From contig NZ_WXUB01000002.1 of NCBI RefSeq assembly GCF_011799805.1, forward strand, positions 310,001 through 374,000: a stretch of DNA of 64,000 bases. Reading direction: 5' to 3'. The stretch is from Maribellus sediminis. Lineage in GTDB: Bacteria > Bacteroidota > Bacteroidia > Bacteroidales > Prolixibacteraceae. Each line of letters begins with the position of its first letter. Position 1 is the stretch's first letter. The notes beneath the pieces were generated by a model. That model ran no database searches. It saw nothing but the letters and a program-made list of their open reading frames with translations, and was not told the origin of the DNA. Shown here in pieces: positions 1 through 8,956 of this stretch. A program made the position numbers and the translations under genes.

Positions 1-586
1 CTGCTTTTGGCCAGCCGAATAAAACAAATGCCTGGTCAACCATATGCGATCCCAGGTTATAGAGCACGCCACTGTATTCGTCTCCTTCTTCTTTCCATGT
101 ATCAGGAGTGATAGTAGTTCGGTACCTGTCGAAATGCGATTCAAACTCCACCAACCGACCGAATTTAGCTTCTTTAATCACTTGCTCAACCGTTCTGAAA
201 TCGGCATCCCACCTGCGGTTTTGAAAAACTGAGAAAACCACTCCTTTTTCTTTGGCAAGTTCTGCTAATTCTTTTGCTTCACTACTTTTTAAAGTGACAG
301 GCTTTTCTACAACTATATGTTTTCCTGCAATGATGGCTGCTTTTGCCATCTCGTAATGTAATTTGTCGGGGGTATTCACAATTACCAGTTCAATATCCGA
401 ATCGTTCAGTATAGCATCGTAATTGCGTACAATTTTTGCATCCGGAAAAAGTTCTTTCGACAGTTCTTTTGATCGCTCAAGAACAGCAAGCACTTCGAAG
501 GAAGGATTCACTTTTAATAAGGGGCCGTGAAATACTTTACCCGACATCCCGTACGAGGCAATTGCGGTTTTTATAGCAGTACTCAT
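1..586 (-). CDS. Gfo/Idh/MocA family oxidoreductase, C-terminal part missing
   Basis: Reading the minus strand from an ATG at 584-586 gives an open frame to the left edge of the window (about 195 residues), so only the N-terminal half is present. It begins with a Rossmann dinucleotide-binding fold (TAIASYGMSGKVFH) and carries the family's EKPV motif near residue 98, where the Lys is the expected catalytic/cofactor-contacting residue. The part after residue 125 (QNRRWDADF, then GSHMVDQA) fits the start of the substrate-binding domain. These enzymes oxidise or reduce sugar-like hydroxyls with NAD(P); the substrate cannot be told from this half. It is divergent from the following gene across a 165-bp spacer. 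Confidence 0.9.
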   Translation of the reverse strand, partial: MSTAIKTAIASYGMSGKVFHGPLLKVNPSFEVLAVLERSKELSKELFPDAKIVRNYDAILNDSDIELVIVNTPDKLHYEMAKAAIIAGKHIVVEKPVTLKSSEAKELAELAKEKGVVFSVFQNRRWDADFRTVEQVIKEAKFGRLVEFESHFDRYRTTITPDTWKEEGDEYSGVLYNLGSHMVDQAFVLFGWPKA

Positions 587-751
587 TTCATTCTATTTTT
601 TGATTTTTAAATGTAATGAAATAAGCTGAGCCGGCTAAAACTTGTTGAAAAACATCTGCCGTTTTCCCTATTGTATAACACATTCATCGCTAAAAGAAAA
701 GAAATGATCGTAACTTAGAGATACAATAAACCAGATTGGCTAAGCTAAATT

Positions 752-1474
752 ATGGAGACATTTATCAACAGTTACCTTAAAAATCTCAAATGCATGAATC
801 TCGAAACCGGTGATTTTCCCGGTCCGTTTCTAACCATCTCACGACAGGCAGGTTGTTCAGCACAACGAATTGCGATTAAGCTATCGAAAATCCTTACGGG
901 TTACAGTTACATGTCGGAAACCAAAACTGACGCCGAATGGAAATGGGTCGATAAGAAGGTGTTTTCGGATGCTGTAGACGAAATGATCGACGAAGTTAAA
1001 TCGGGCGATTTCGATGATGCAGAAGAATCGGTTCAGTTTTTAAAAGAGGTGTCGCGTGCATTTTCCGACGAAACGATTTACGACATTTCGGATGAAAACC
1101 TCATAAACACTTTAAAAGGAATCATTTGCAGACTGGCCAATCAGGGAAGAACGATTATTGTTGGCCGATCGGCGGGTGTAATCCTGAAAGATGTTCCCAA
1201 CAAGCTAAACATCAGACTTGAGGCACCAACCGACTGGCGCATTCACCGGGTAATGCAGTTAAAGGATCTTAGTCGTGCCGAGGCTGAAACCTATATTAAC
1301 CAGGCCGATTCGAAACGTGATTCGTTTATTGAAAAAATAATTGGGCGAAAAGCCGAGAACAATGATTTTGATGTCATTTTTAATTATGCATCGCTGGAAG
1401 ATGATCAGATTGTTGATGCGGTTATCAACATTTTGAAGAATAAGCGAATTATTGCTTCGTTAAATGATGCATAA
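752..1474 (+). CDS. Cytidylate-kinase-like family protein
   Basis: 240 residues. An N-terminal nucleotide-binding segment (LTISRQAGCSAQRIA, about residues 27-41) and a later IIVGRSAGVIL segment near residue 135 match the cytidylate kinase-like (AAA_26) family rather than true Cmk, which is encoded elsewhere in most genomes. The Arg-rich ERLEAP-like/LID region (IRLEAPTDWRIHRVMQ) is present. Members are predicted P-loop nucleoside or nucleotide kinases with unproven substrates. The gene stands alone, followed by two hairpins that end the transcript. The family assignment is firm and the substrate unknown. Confidence 0.8.
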   Translation: METFINSYLKNLKCMNLETGDFPGPFLTISRQAGCSAQRIAIKLSKILTGYSYMSETKTDAEWKWVDKKVFSDAVDEMIDEVKSGDFDDAEESVQFLKEVSRAFSDETIYDISDENLINTLKGIICRLANQGRTIIVGRSAGVILKDVPNKLNIRLEAPTDWRIHRVMQLKDLSRAEAETYINQADSKRDSFIEKIIGRKAENNDFDVIFNYASLEDDQIVDAVINILKNKRIIASLNDA

Positions 1475-1510
1475 AACCTTAGAATTATTAAATTTACTCA
1501 CATGAATTAA

Positions 1511-1585
1511 CGTCTCCGCTAACGGAGATATAAATACTTAAATCTCACCTTACAAGGGCCTTTTTTCGAAAAGGCCTTTTATTTT
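1511..1585 (+). terminator. Two hairpins, the second a Rho-independent-type terminator
   Basis: A short hairpin (TCTCCG-CTAA-CGGAGA, about 1512-1528) precedes a strong one (1554-1580, AAGG(G)CCTTTT-TTCG-AAAAGGCCTT) followed by a T-rich tract. This ends transcription of the cytidylate-kinase-like gene. The rest of 1475-1777 is AT-rich leader for the RRM gene, with a small GGCGT/ACGCC hairpin near 1724-1738. Confidence 0.8.
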
Positions 1586-1777
1586 TGAAAAAACTTGCCC
1601 TACTGTGATGCATTTCTGATAAATATGACTTTAATTTGTATATAGAATTTTAAACGTACTTCACTTTCAAGCGGTTGTGTTGCCGTATAATTTTCTAAAC
1701 GTTCTTCTTAAACTTATTTTGCAGGCGTATTTAACGCCTAAACTTATTACATTTTAATTTAATTTTCTTTTTATTTT

Positions 1778-2233
1778 ATGAATTTATTTGTTGCACGGTT
1801 GAAGCCTACAATTACAGGCGAAAACCTCGAGGAACTCTTCTCAGTATTCGGAGAAGTAACATCAGCTAAAGTTATTATTGACAAAGAAACCGGAAACTCA
1901 AAAGGTTTTGGTTTTGTTGAAATGCCTAACGAAGAAGAAGCAAATGCAGCTATTGCAGGACTAAATGAAACGGAAGTAGAAGGTAACAACATCGTAGTAA
2001 AAGAAGCCAATCCACCACAGGAACGTCCACGTAGAGATTTTCGTGGCGGTGGCGGCGGTGGTTTTAACCGCGGCGGAGGCGGCGGTTATAATCGCGGCGG
2101 CGGTGGTGGCGGCTACAATCGCGGCGGAGGCGGCGGTGGTGATCGTCGTGGTGGCGGTGGCTACAGTCGTGGCGGCGACCGCAGAGGCGGTGGCGGCGAT
2201 TTCGACAGAAACCGTGAAGACAGATGGAGTTAA
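1778..2233 (+). CDS. RRM-domain RNA-binding protein with Gly/Arg-rich tail
   Basis: 151 residues. A single RNA recognition motif spans about residues 1-78, with RNP2 (LFVARL, residues 3-8) and RNP1 (KGFGFVEM, 42-49) both intact including the aromatic residues that stack on RNA. From residue 86 the protein is a low-complexity tail of Gly runs interrupted by Arg, Asn and Tyr (RGG/YNRGG units), typical of small cold-inducible RNA chaperones of Bacteroidota and Cyanobacteria. The tail is built from repeated GGC/GGT codons, so its length is probably unstable between strains. It has its own leader and terminator, so it is monocistronic. An Ala-rich open frame in another register over the tail is a shadow. 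Confidence 0.93.
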   Translation: MNLFVARLKPTITGENLEELFSVFGEVTSAKVIIDKETGNSKGFGFVEMPNEEEANAAIAGLNETEVEGNNIVVKEANPPQERPRRDFRGGGGGGFNRGGGGGYNRGGGGGGYNRGGGGGGDRRGGGGYSRGGDRRGGGGDFDRNREDRWS

Positions 2234-2251
2234 AACAAACGAACGGTTATT

Positions 2252-2286
2252 AAAAAAGGCGCTTTTATCAAAGCGCCTTTTTTATT
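2252..2286 (+). terminator. Rho-independent terminator of the RRM gene
   Basis: AAAAAAGGCGCTTT-TATC-AAAGCGCCTTTTTT: a perfect stem with A-run before and T-run after, so it may work in both directions. Confidence 0.92.
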
Positions 2287-2375
2287 GATTCTAAATAACC
2301 CAAGCCATTCATTATAATACCAATTTTTATATTTTTATATGTAAATAAACTAATTAATCCACCTTAACTGTTTCT

Positions 2376-5300
2376 ATGAAAAAGATTTTATTACTAATCG
2401 TTATCCCCATTATTTGTTTTTTCATTGTTTCTCCTTCCAATGCTTCAGAAAATAATTTTAGCTGGTATAGAGAAGAACAAGCTAATTCTTCTGAAGTCTG
2501 TAATGCAGCAGTTAAGGAAGTTCCTTTTTCTGAATATAAAGCCCTGGAAGATCTTTACTATTCTACAGTTGGAAGTTCATGGAAGAATAATAGCAATTGG
2601 CTTGATACAATAAATAATTCAATTGATGACTGGTATGGAGTAACAGTGGAGAACGGACATGTGACAAGACTTGAGCTCTCAGGAAATAACCTTCAGGAAT
2701 ATATTTTTGAGAATGAAGTACAATTACCCTATCTACAAATTCTGGATTTAAGTAATAATTTAATTGATGGTGCTAATTTCAATAGTCTGGACAGTTTAAT
2801 GAACTTGTCTGAAATTCATGTTGAAAATAATGTTCTCCTCTTTCGTCAAATCCGTCAATTATTAAATTTGCCCAATACTGATGTTGTTACGTATATCCCA
2901 CAAGGAAAAATTGGAATAGCTCAAAAAATTGAATTAGAAGAAAGGGAAGTACTTGAATTGAGTTTTAATCCGTACATCTACTCGGAAGATGATCAATTTC
3001 AATGGTATAAGAATGGGGTCGCAATTTCGGGAGCTCAATCAGGCAGCTATCAAAAATCGGCTGCTGAAGAAACAGATACTGGAATTTATACCTTAAAAAT
3101 CACCAATCCGAATGTTCCCGGCCTAACCTTAGAAACTGAAGCAATCAATGTTAATGTCGCTCCTGCTCCAATATTCGTTAGCGGAATTCCGGAGGCAGAA
3201 TACCTGGCCTTGCTGGAATTATTTAATGCGCTTAATGGGCCAAGCTGGAGGGACAATACCAACTGGCTTGATATCACTAATCATACTGTCGACGACTGGT
3301 ATGGCATAACCATTGAAAATGGTCATGTGACAATGATCAATATTGATCATACAAATGCCTCCGGAAAAATTCCAGCCAGTATTGGTAACTTTACTCAATT
3401 ACGTTCACTTCAACTGTCTTTTTGCGGAATTAGAGGAGCTATTCCAAAGGAGATTGCCAATTTGAATGAGTTGATGTTTTTGGATCTTTCTAATAATTTT
3501 ATTGGACCGCAATTCAATAACGGAATTCCAGATCAGGAAAGGTGTATTCCGGATGGTCTCGAGAGCTTAAAAAAGTTAACTTATTTACAAATCGAGTGGA
3601 ATAAGCTCTTTTTTAATGATATAGAAGCCGTGTTCTCATGGGATAATTTTGATAAAATACGTTTTCTGTATCGTGGACAGGAACCTATGAGTATGTTGTA
3701 TAATGAGGTTTGGACAGATCCAAATAAAACATTTATTGTTTCATTATCGGATTATATACCTGGACCATCTGATCAATATCAATGGTATAAAGATAATGTT
3801 CCGATTGAGAATGCCAATGATTCAATACTAATCCTTGAGAATGTCCAAAAAGACGATGAAGGCAAATACTATTGCGTCATTACAAATATCCTGGCAACAG
3901 AAACAAAGATCTTCTCCAATTTTACGGATCTTCGGGTAAGGGTTATTCATGGTGCTGGTATTCCTCTATCTGAGTATAAAGCCCTGGAAGCGTTTTACAG
4001 CACTACTAACGGTGTTTCCTGGAGTATGAAAACCAACTGGTTGGATACTATGAATCATACAGTATCTGAATGGGCAGGAGTTTTGATTCGCGACGGACAT
4101 GTACGTGGATTACAGTTGGATTCGAACAATATTGTAGGTATAATTCCCGAACAATTCTACGATCTAGTTTATCTTGAACAAATTGCACTGGCTCATAATC
4201 ATCGACTTTCAGGTGGTCTGTCCGGCAAAATAGGCAGGCTGCAACAGCTTAAAGTACTTTCGCTTTCCGGTACCAGCTTGAACGGTGAACTTCCGAATGA
4301 ATTAGGAACTCTTAATAATCTAACACATATTTTTCTGGCTTATAATCAGATGTCGGGATCAATTCCGGCTACAATCCAGAACTGTAAGAATTTAAAGTTT
4401 ATTCAACTTAGGAACAATAAAATAACAGGAGAAATACCTGTTGAACTGGGTAATCTTAGTCAACTTGAAATTATAGATTTGGCAAATAATCAATTTGTGG
4501 GAACCATCCCTGCTTCTTTTGGGAGCTTAGAATACCTCCGAATTTTGGACTTGTCGAATAACCAATTGGTAGGTCCTGTTCCTTCTGAACTTTCAAATGT
4601 GACAGGCATTACTCGTTTCGATATTTCAGGAAACCTGTTTGGATCTACTTTAGGATTTAAATCAGCATCGGTTAAAAACGACTATTCACACAGACAATTA
4701 CCTGATGAATTGGGGCAGGTTCTAACCATGGACACCTTGATATTAGCAGGAAACAGCCTGCAATTCAACGACATTGAAGCTATTTTCTCGTGGCCGAATT
4801 TTGAAGACATGAATGAATTTGTTTATGCGCCACAAAATAAAGTTGGAGTATCAAAAACTATAGACGCAGAACAATCAGCCGACATTCTACTTTCCGTTGA
4901 TAATTATTTTCCTGGAGAATCGGATACTTACGAATGGTATAAAAATGGTATATTAATTACCGGTGCAAACAATAAGGATTTTAAATTAGTTGATTTACAA
5001 ACTGAAGATAGCGGAATCTATAACTGTAAAATTTCGAATTCAAAAGCAACTGATCTGGTTTTATGGAGCGAAGACATAAGATTAGTAATCACTGAAAAAG
5101 AGCCCATCACTCAGATCTCAAAAAAACAATATGCTGCATTAGAGGACATAGTCCTCACATATCCAACAGCAAATTTTGGCATAAACTGGCTCGATACGAC
5201 TAATGTTGATATTAGTGAGTGGGAAGGGCTAACGGTAAGAAACGGCCATGTTATCGCTCTCGATCTCTCAAACCGGAATCTGGAAGGAGAAGTGACGGAT

Positions 5301-6038
5301 ATTTTCTCAGCCTTCGATTCACTGGAGTGGGTAAATTTATCAGGCAATAATTTATACGGACGATTTCCAACATTTAATGAATCAAAATCAGGAAAGGTTC
5401 AATTGGCAGAAAATAATGATTACAACCTAAAATATTTGAACATTGCAAATAACCGGTTCATATTTTCCGACCTGGAACCGTTAGCCGATGAACTGCTTGC
5501 AATTGATACGTTTATTTATTTTCCGCAACAGCGAATAGGATCAGAGGTAGATACTTCAGTATTTAAAAATGAAGATCTTTCAATCGAAATTGAAGCGTAT
5601 ATCAGCGGAAATAATGATGTACAAAGCTGGTTTAAAAACGATGAGTATACATTGGTGAACCAGCCGACTTACCTTATCAACAATGCAAGTTTGCAGGATA
5701 GTGGCATCTATTATTTACAGGTTACAAATTCGGTATTTAGCGAATTAACATTGAAATCAGCTCCCTACAAATTATCAGTTTTGACTCCGGTCGAAATTAA
5801 TGATTTGCAACGTTCAGCTATTGAGGTTTATCCAAATCCTGCAAAAACAAAGCTGTTTATTGCTTCAGAAAATATTGTGATAGATTTGGAGTTGTTCAAT
5901 GTTTTAGGTGTGAAGGTGTTGGAGTTAAATCAGTTTCAATGTGGATGGATTGATATTAGCGGCTACCCAAAAGGAATATACCTGATAAAACTGAATTCAG
6001 ATAAATCGACAGTAAGTAAAAAAATAATTTTTAAATAG
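2376..6038 (+). CDS. Large secreted LRR and Ig-like modular surface protein with type IX secretion signal
   Basis: 1220 residues with an N-terminal signal peptide (MKKILLLIVIPIICFFIVSPSNA). The body is four copies of one module, starting near residues 49, 269, 527 and 912. Each opens with an E-Y-x-A-L-E...NWLD segment and a W-x-G-(V/L)-x-(V/I)-x-(N/D)-G-H-V LRR cap, followed by leucine-rich repeats (many in the third module, with plant-type GxIPxxLxxLxxL spacing), then an Ig-like domain (WYKNG...DSGIYxxxITN). Residues 1148-1220 (VEVYPNPA... KGIYLIKL) are a type A type IX secretion sorting domain, so the protein should cross the outer membrane and be released or anchored to surface lipopolysaccharide. 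Role is probably adhesion or recognition; the ligand is unknown. Confidence 0.9.
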   Translation: MKKILLLIVIPIICFFIVSPSNASENNFSWYREEQANSSEVCNAAVKEVPFSEYKALEDLYYSTVGSSWKNNSNWLDTINNSIDDWYGVTVENGHVTRLELSGNNLQEYIFENEVQLPYLQILDLSNNLIDGANFNSLDSLMNLSEIHVENNVLLFRQIRQLLNLPNTDVVTYIPQGKIGIAQKIELEEREVLELSFNPYIYSEDDQFQWYKNGVAISGAQSGSYQKSAAEETDTGIYTLKITNPNVPGLTLETEAINVNVAPAPIFVSGIPEAEYLALLELFNALNGPSWRDNTNWLDITNHTVDDWYGITIENGHVTMINIDHTNASGKIPASIGNFTQLRSLQLSFCGIRGAIPKEIANLNELMFLDLSNNFIGPQFNNGIPDQERCIPDGLESLKKLTYLQIEWNKLFFNDIEAVFSWDNFDKIRFLYRGQEPMSMLYNEVWTDPNKTFIVSLSDYIPGPSDQYQWYKDNVPIENANDSILILENVQKDDEGKYYCVITNILATETKIFSNFTDLRVRVIHGAGIPLSEYKALEAFYSTTNGVSWSMKTNWLDTMNHTVSEWAGVLIRDGHVRGLQLDSNNIVGIIPEQFYDLVYLEQIALAHNHRLSGGLSGKIGRLQQLKVLSLSGTSLNGELPNELGTLNNLTHIFLAYNQMSGSIPATIQNCKNLKFIQLRNNKITGEIPVELGNLSQLEIIDLANNQFVGTIPASFGSLEYLRILDLSNNQLVGPVPSELSNVTGITRFDISGNLFGSTLGFKSASVKNDYSHRQLPDELGQVLTMDTLILAGNSLQFNDIEAIFSWPNFEDMNEFVYAPQNKVGVSKTIDAEQSADILLSVDNYFPGESDTYEWYKNGILITGANNKDFKLVDLQTEDSGIYNCKISNSKATDLVLWSEDIRLVITEKEPITQISKKQYAALEDIVLTYPTANFGINWLDTTNVDISEWEGLTVRNGHVIALDLSNRNLEGEVTDIFSAFDSLEWVNLSGNNLYGRFPTFNESKSGKVQLAENNDYNLKYLNIANNRFIFSDLEPLADELLAIDTFIYFPQQRIGSEVDTSVFKNEDLSIEIEAYISGNNDVQSWFKNDEYTLVNQPTYLINNASLQDSGIYYLQVTNSVFSELTLKSAPYKLSVLTPVEINDLQRSAIEVYPNPAKTKLFIASENIVIDLELFNVLGVKVLELNQFQCGWIDISGYPKGIYLIKLNSDKSTVSKKIIFK

Positions 6039-6068
6039 AAAAAGGAGCTTTAAAAGCTCCTTTTTTTA
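6038..6068. terminator. Bidirectional terminator between convergent genes
   Basis: AAAAAGGAGCTTT-AAAAGCTCCTTTTTTT. It starts at the stop codon of the LRR protein and touches the stop codon of the asparaginase gene, serving both. Confidence 0.9.
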
Positions 6069-7061
6069 TAATTTCTTCAGCCAAGCCTCCGCATCAACCA
6101 ATTCAGTTTTATCGTTTGTTTTTAGCGCATAATTAAATCCAGGCTGTATACAAAACGATCCGTATTCGCCTTTTGTATTTAGTGCGATGTAGCCTATCTG
6201 GTGGTTTTGGTAATCCGGTATTTTTCTGGCAATTCGTTTAACAGCTTCCTCGCAGGCTTTTGAGGGCGACATTCCCTGTCGCATTAATTCAACCACCAAA
6301 AATGAACCAACTGTTTTCATAACCAGTTCGCCCGATCCTGTTGCTGTGGCACCGCCAACCTCTCCATCAACAAAAAGACCTGCCCCGATAATGGGTGAGT
6401 CTCCCACCCTGCCCGGCATTTTGTAACCCATTCCGCTGGTAGTACATGCCCCGGAAATCCGGCCGTCTTTATCTAATGCAAGCATACCGATCGTATCGTG
6501 GTTGTCTTCGGTCACATTTTCAATATTGATCTTATTACTGAATTTGGCGTTTTCCTTTTTCCACTTCTTCCACGATTCTTTACGTGCTTTTGTCAGCAGT
6601 TTTTCCTTTTTAAAACCATTGTCAAGCGCAAATTCCAGTGCTCCTTTTCCGCTAAGCATTACATGTGGCGTTTTTTCCATTACCAGGCGTGCTACCGAAA
6701 CAGGGTGTACAATATGCTGAAGATAAGTAACACTTCCTGCCCTGCCTTTTTCGTCCATGATACAGGCATCGAGTGTAACTTTTCCACTGGCATCGGGAAT
6801 ACCGCCTTTTCCTACAGTAATCACATCCGGATCTCCTTCAGGAACACGAACACCTGCTTCAACGGCATCGAGCGAATGACCACCTTCGGCCAGTATTTTC
6901 CAGGCTGCTTCGTTGGCCGGCAAACCATGGTTCCACGTTGAAATTACTATGGGGAAATTACCTTCTATTTCTGTTAATCCTGTGGCAAAACCATGCTTTG
7001 CCATTCCAATTCCAGCCAGTGCCAGTGAGCTTTTTGCCAGAAATGATCTTCTTGAAATCAT
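6066..7061 (-). CDS. Exported N4-(beta-N-acetylglucosaminyl)-L-asparaginase / isoaspartyl peptidase family (Ntn hydrolase)
   Basis: 331 residues. The N-terminus (MISRRSFLAKSSLALAGIG) looks like a Tat signal with a double Arg. The fold is the plant-type asparaginase/glycosylasparaginase family: the proenzyme cleaves itself before a Thr that becomes the nucleophile, here Thr190 in HDTIGM. The downstream GRVGDSPIIGAG segment holds the substrate-binding Arg and Asp of the beta subunit, and TGSGE and (S/K)ACEEA also match. It should hydrolyse GlcNAc-Asn or beta-aspartyl bonds in the periplasm. A lysine-rich stretch (residues 150-175) in the linker before the cleavage site is typical of this lineage. 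Confidence 0.9.
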   Translation of the reverse strand: MISRRSFLAKSSLALAGIGMAKHGFATGLTEIEGNFPIVISTWNHGLPANEAAWKILAEGGHSLDAVEAGVRVPEGDPDVITVGKGGIPDASGKVTLDACIMDEKGRAGSVTYLQHIVHPVSVARLVMEKTPHVMLSGKGALEFALDNGFKKEKLLTKARKESWKKWKKENAKFSNKINIENVTEDNHDTIGMLALDKDGRISGACTTSGMGYKMPGRVGDSPIIGAGLFVDGEVGGATATGSGELVMKTVGSFLVVELMRQGMSPSKACEEAVKRIARKIPDYQNHQIGYIALNTKGEYGSFCIQPGFNYALKTNDKTELVDAEAWLKKL

Positions 7062-7156
7062 ACTAAAAAATTGTAGGTTAAAAACGCAAATTAAATAAAA
7101 AGAATACCATTACGAACGGTATTTTGTTTTTCATAGCAGCCAAGCACCGTAAGTAT

Positions 7157-8956
7157 TTAGTCGTGAGAAAAATACTCCAGTGTTTTTCTGTAATTTGAAA
7201 AGACCATAGCCCGGGAAATAAAACCAAGATATTTGCCATCGTCGATTACCGCCAGATTGTAACGGTTCGATGTCTCAAATTTCTCGGCAACAGTTTCCAT
7301 ACTGTCATGCGACGAAATGTAAAACTCAGGCATAAACATCAAATCCTTCACCTTTACTTCGTCGTATAAATCAGGTTCGAATATCAAATTCTTGATCTTC
7401 GAAAGTTTGATCATTCCTTTCAGATAACCTTCGTTGTCGACAACCGGGAATAAATTCCGGTTCGATTTTGATATGGCTTTAACCAGGTCTCTTAAAGTAT
7501 CATCGGGAGTGAGCCGTTCAAAATCATTCTCAATAAGTTTCTTTACTTCCATGGAACGCAATACTGCTTTATCCTTATGGTGCGTGATAAGTTCACCTGT
7601 TCGAGCCAGGCGTTTTGTATAGATAGAATGCGGCTCGAAAGCCATAATGGTCACATAGGCAACCGTAGAAGTAATCAGCAAAGGAATGAACATGCCGTAG
7701 CCTCCTGTTATTTCAGCAGTAAGGAAGATCCCGGTAAGCGGGGCATGCATCACGGCTGCCATCATTCCGGCCATACCTGCAAGTGCAAAATTATTTTCGG
7801 CGACACCTATTCCAAAAACAGTATTCAACAGTTTAACTACGAAATAACCCGCCATGGCACCTGCAAACAAAGTAGGAGCAAAAATACCACCATTGCCACC
7901 TCCTCCGGTGGTTGCCGACATTGCCAACACTTTGAATATCAATATTGCGGCCAAAACCAATAACAAGACGTATGGATTATCTTTCCACGATTCAAATAGC
8001 GAAGAATTTAGCAGATCAGGACCGTGGTTCATAAAAACGGTGCTGATACTTGTGTAGCCTTCCCCCCATAACGGCGGAAATAAATATACCAGAATGCCCA
8101 GAATAAATCCTCCGGCCAGCAAGCGTAACAACCAGTTTTGTATGCCTTTAAATTTGCTTTCGAAATACAAGGTAGCCCGTGTAAAATAAAGGCCCAGAAA
8201 TCCGGTAAAAACACCAATCAGAAGGAATATCCAAATCGTACTGATATCAAAAGGTGCTACCTGAGGAAATTTCAACAACACGGCATCGCCCATAAAAAAA
8301 TAGGACAAAACAGTTGCTGTTACCGATGATATGAGCAAAGGAATAAGAAATGCCATATTCAGGTCGATCATCAGTACTTCGAGCGTAAAAACGATCCCAG
8401 CCATTGGGGCATTAAAAATACCGGCAATAGCACCGGCTGCGCCACATCCTACCATCAGGGTTATGTATTTGTAGCGCAATTTAAACAGACTTGCCAGGTT
8501 GGATCCTATGGATGCACCGGTAAGAACAATTGGCGCCTCCGCTCCTACTGATCCTCCGAAACCAATGGTGAGCGAACTGGCAACCATTGAGGAGTACATT
8601 TTATGAGGCTTTAACCGACTGCTCTTACGTGAGATGGCATACAGAATTTTTGAAACACCATGGCCTATGTCGTCTTTTATAACATATCGAATAAACAGAA
8701 CTGTTAGTAAAATACCGAACATTGGGAAAAAAAGGTAGAGGTACTGAAAGCCTTCCACATTTATATAGGACGTTAGCTCTTCGGCCACAAAGTGAATGCT
8801 ACGTTTTAAAATTAAGGCAGCCAAACCACTTAACAGACCAACAACCAGACTCAAAATATAAATGAAATTCTTTTCACTTACATTTGCAATCCTCCACGCA
8901 ACTAATCGCGTTAGTATCCGCTTGAGCCGATATTTTTTAAACATGCGAAACATCAA
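7157..8956 (-). CDS. CLC-family chloride channel/transporter with two C-terminal CBS domains
   Basis: 599 residues, about ten membrane segments and then two CBS domains (about 468-520 and 535-590). CLC signature segments are present: GSVGAEAP (gating Glu at 140, with Ala where most have Gly), GIFAPTLFAG, and a Tyr in HSIYTKRL matching the chloride-coordinating Tyr. The residue matching the proton glutamate (Glu203 of the E. coli antiporter) is Val194, following Glu193, as in channel-type CLCs. The upstream GSGIP-like site reads GHGVS. Its start overlaps the end of the next CLC gene by 20 bp, so the two are co-transcribed and translationally coupled. Confidence 0.92.
   Translation of the reverse strand: MMFRMFKKYRLKRILTRLVAWRIANVSEKNFIYILSLVVGLLSGLAALILKRSIHFVAEELTSYINVEGFQYLYLFFPMFGILLTVLFIRYVIKDDIGHGVSKILYAISRKSSRLKPHKMYSSMVASSLTIGFGGSVGAEAPIVLTGASIGSNLASLFKLRYKYITLMVGCGAAGAIAGIFNAPMAGIVFTLEVLMIDLNMAFLIPLLISSVTATVLSYFFMGDAVLLKFPQVAPFDISTIWIFLLIGVFTGFLGLYFTRATLYFESKFKGIQNWLLRLLAGGFILGILVYLFPPLWGEGYTSISTVFMNHGPDLLNSSLFESWKDNPYVLLLVLAAILIFKVLAMSATTGGGGNGGIFAPTLFAGAMAGYFVVKLLNTVFGIGVAENNFALAGMAGMMAAVMHAPLTGIFLTAEITGGYGMFIPLLITSTVAYVTIMAFEPHSIYTKRLARTGELITHHKDKAVLRSMEVKKLIENDFERLTPDDTLRDLVKAISKSNRNLFPVVDNEGYLKGMIKLSKIKNLIFEPDLYDEVKVKDLMFMPEFYISSHDSMETVAEKFETSNRYNLAVIDDGKYLGFISRAMVFSNYRKTLEYFSHD

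Noticed and set aside
2043-2288. Open frame over the Gly-rich tail of the RRM gene
   Set aside because: It is an Ala/Val-rich shadow of GGC/GGT codon repeats in another register.
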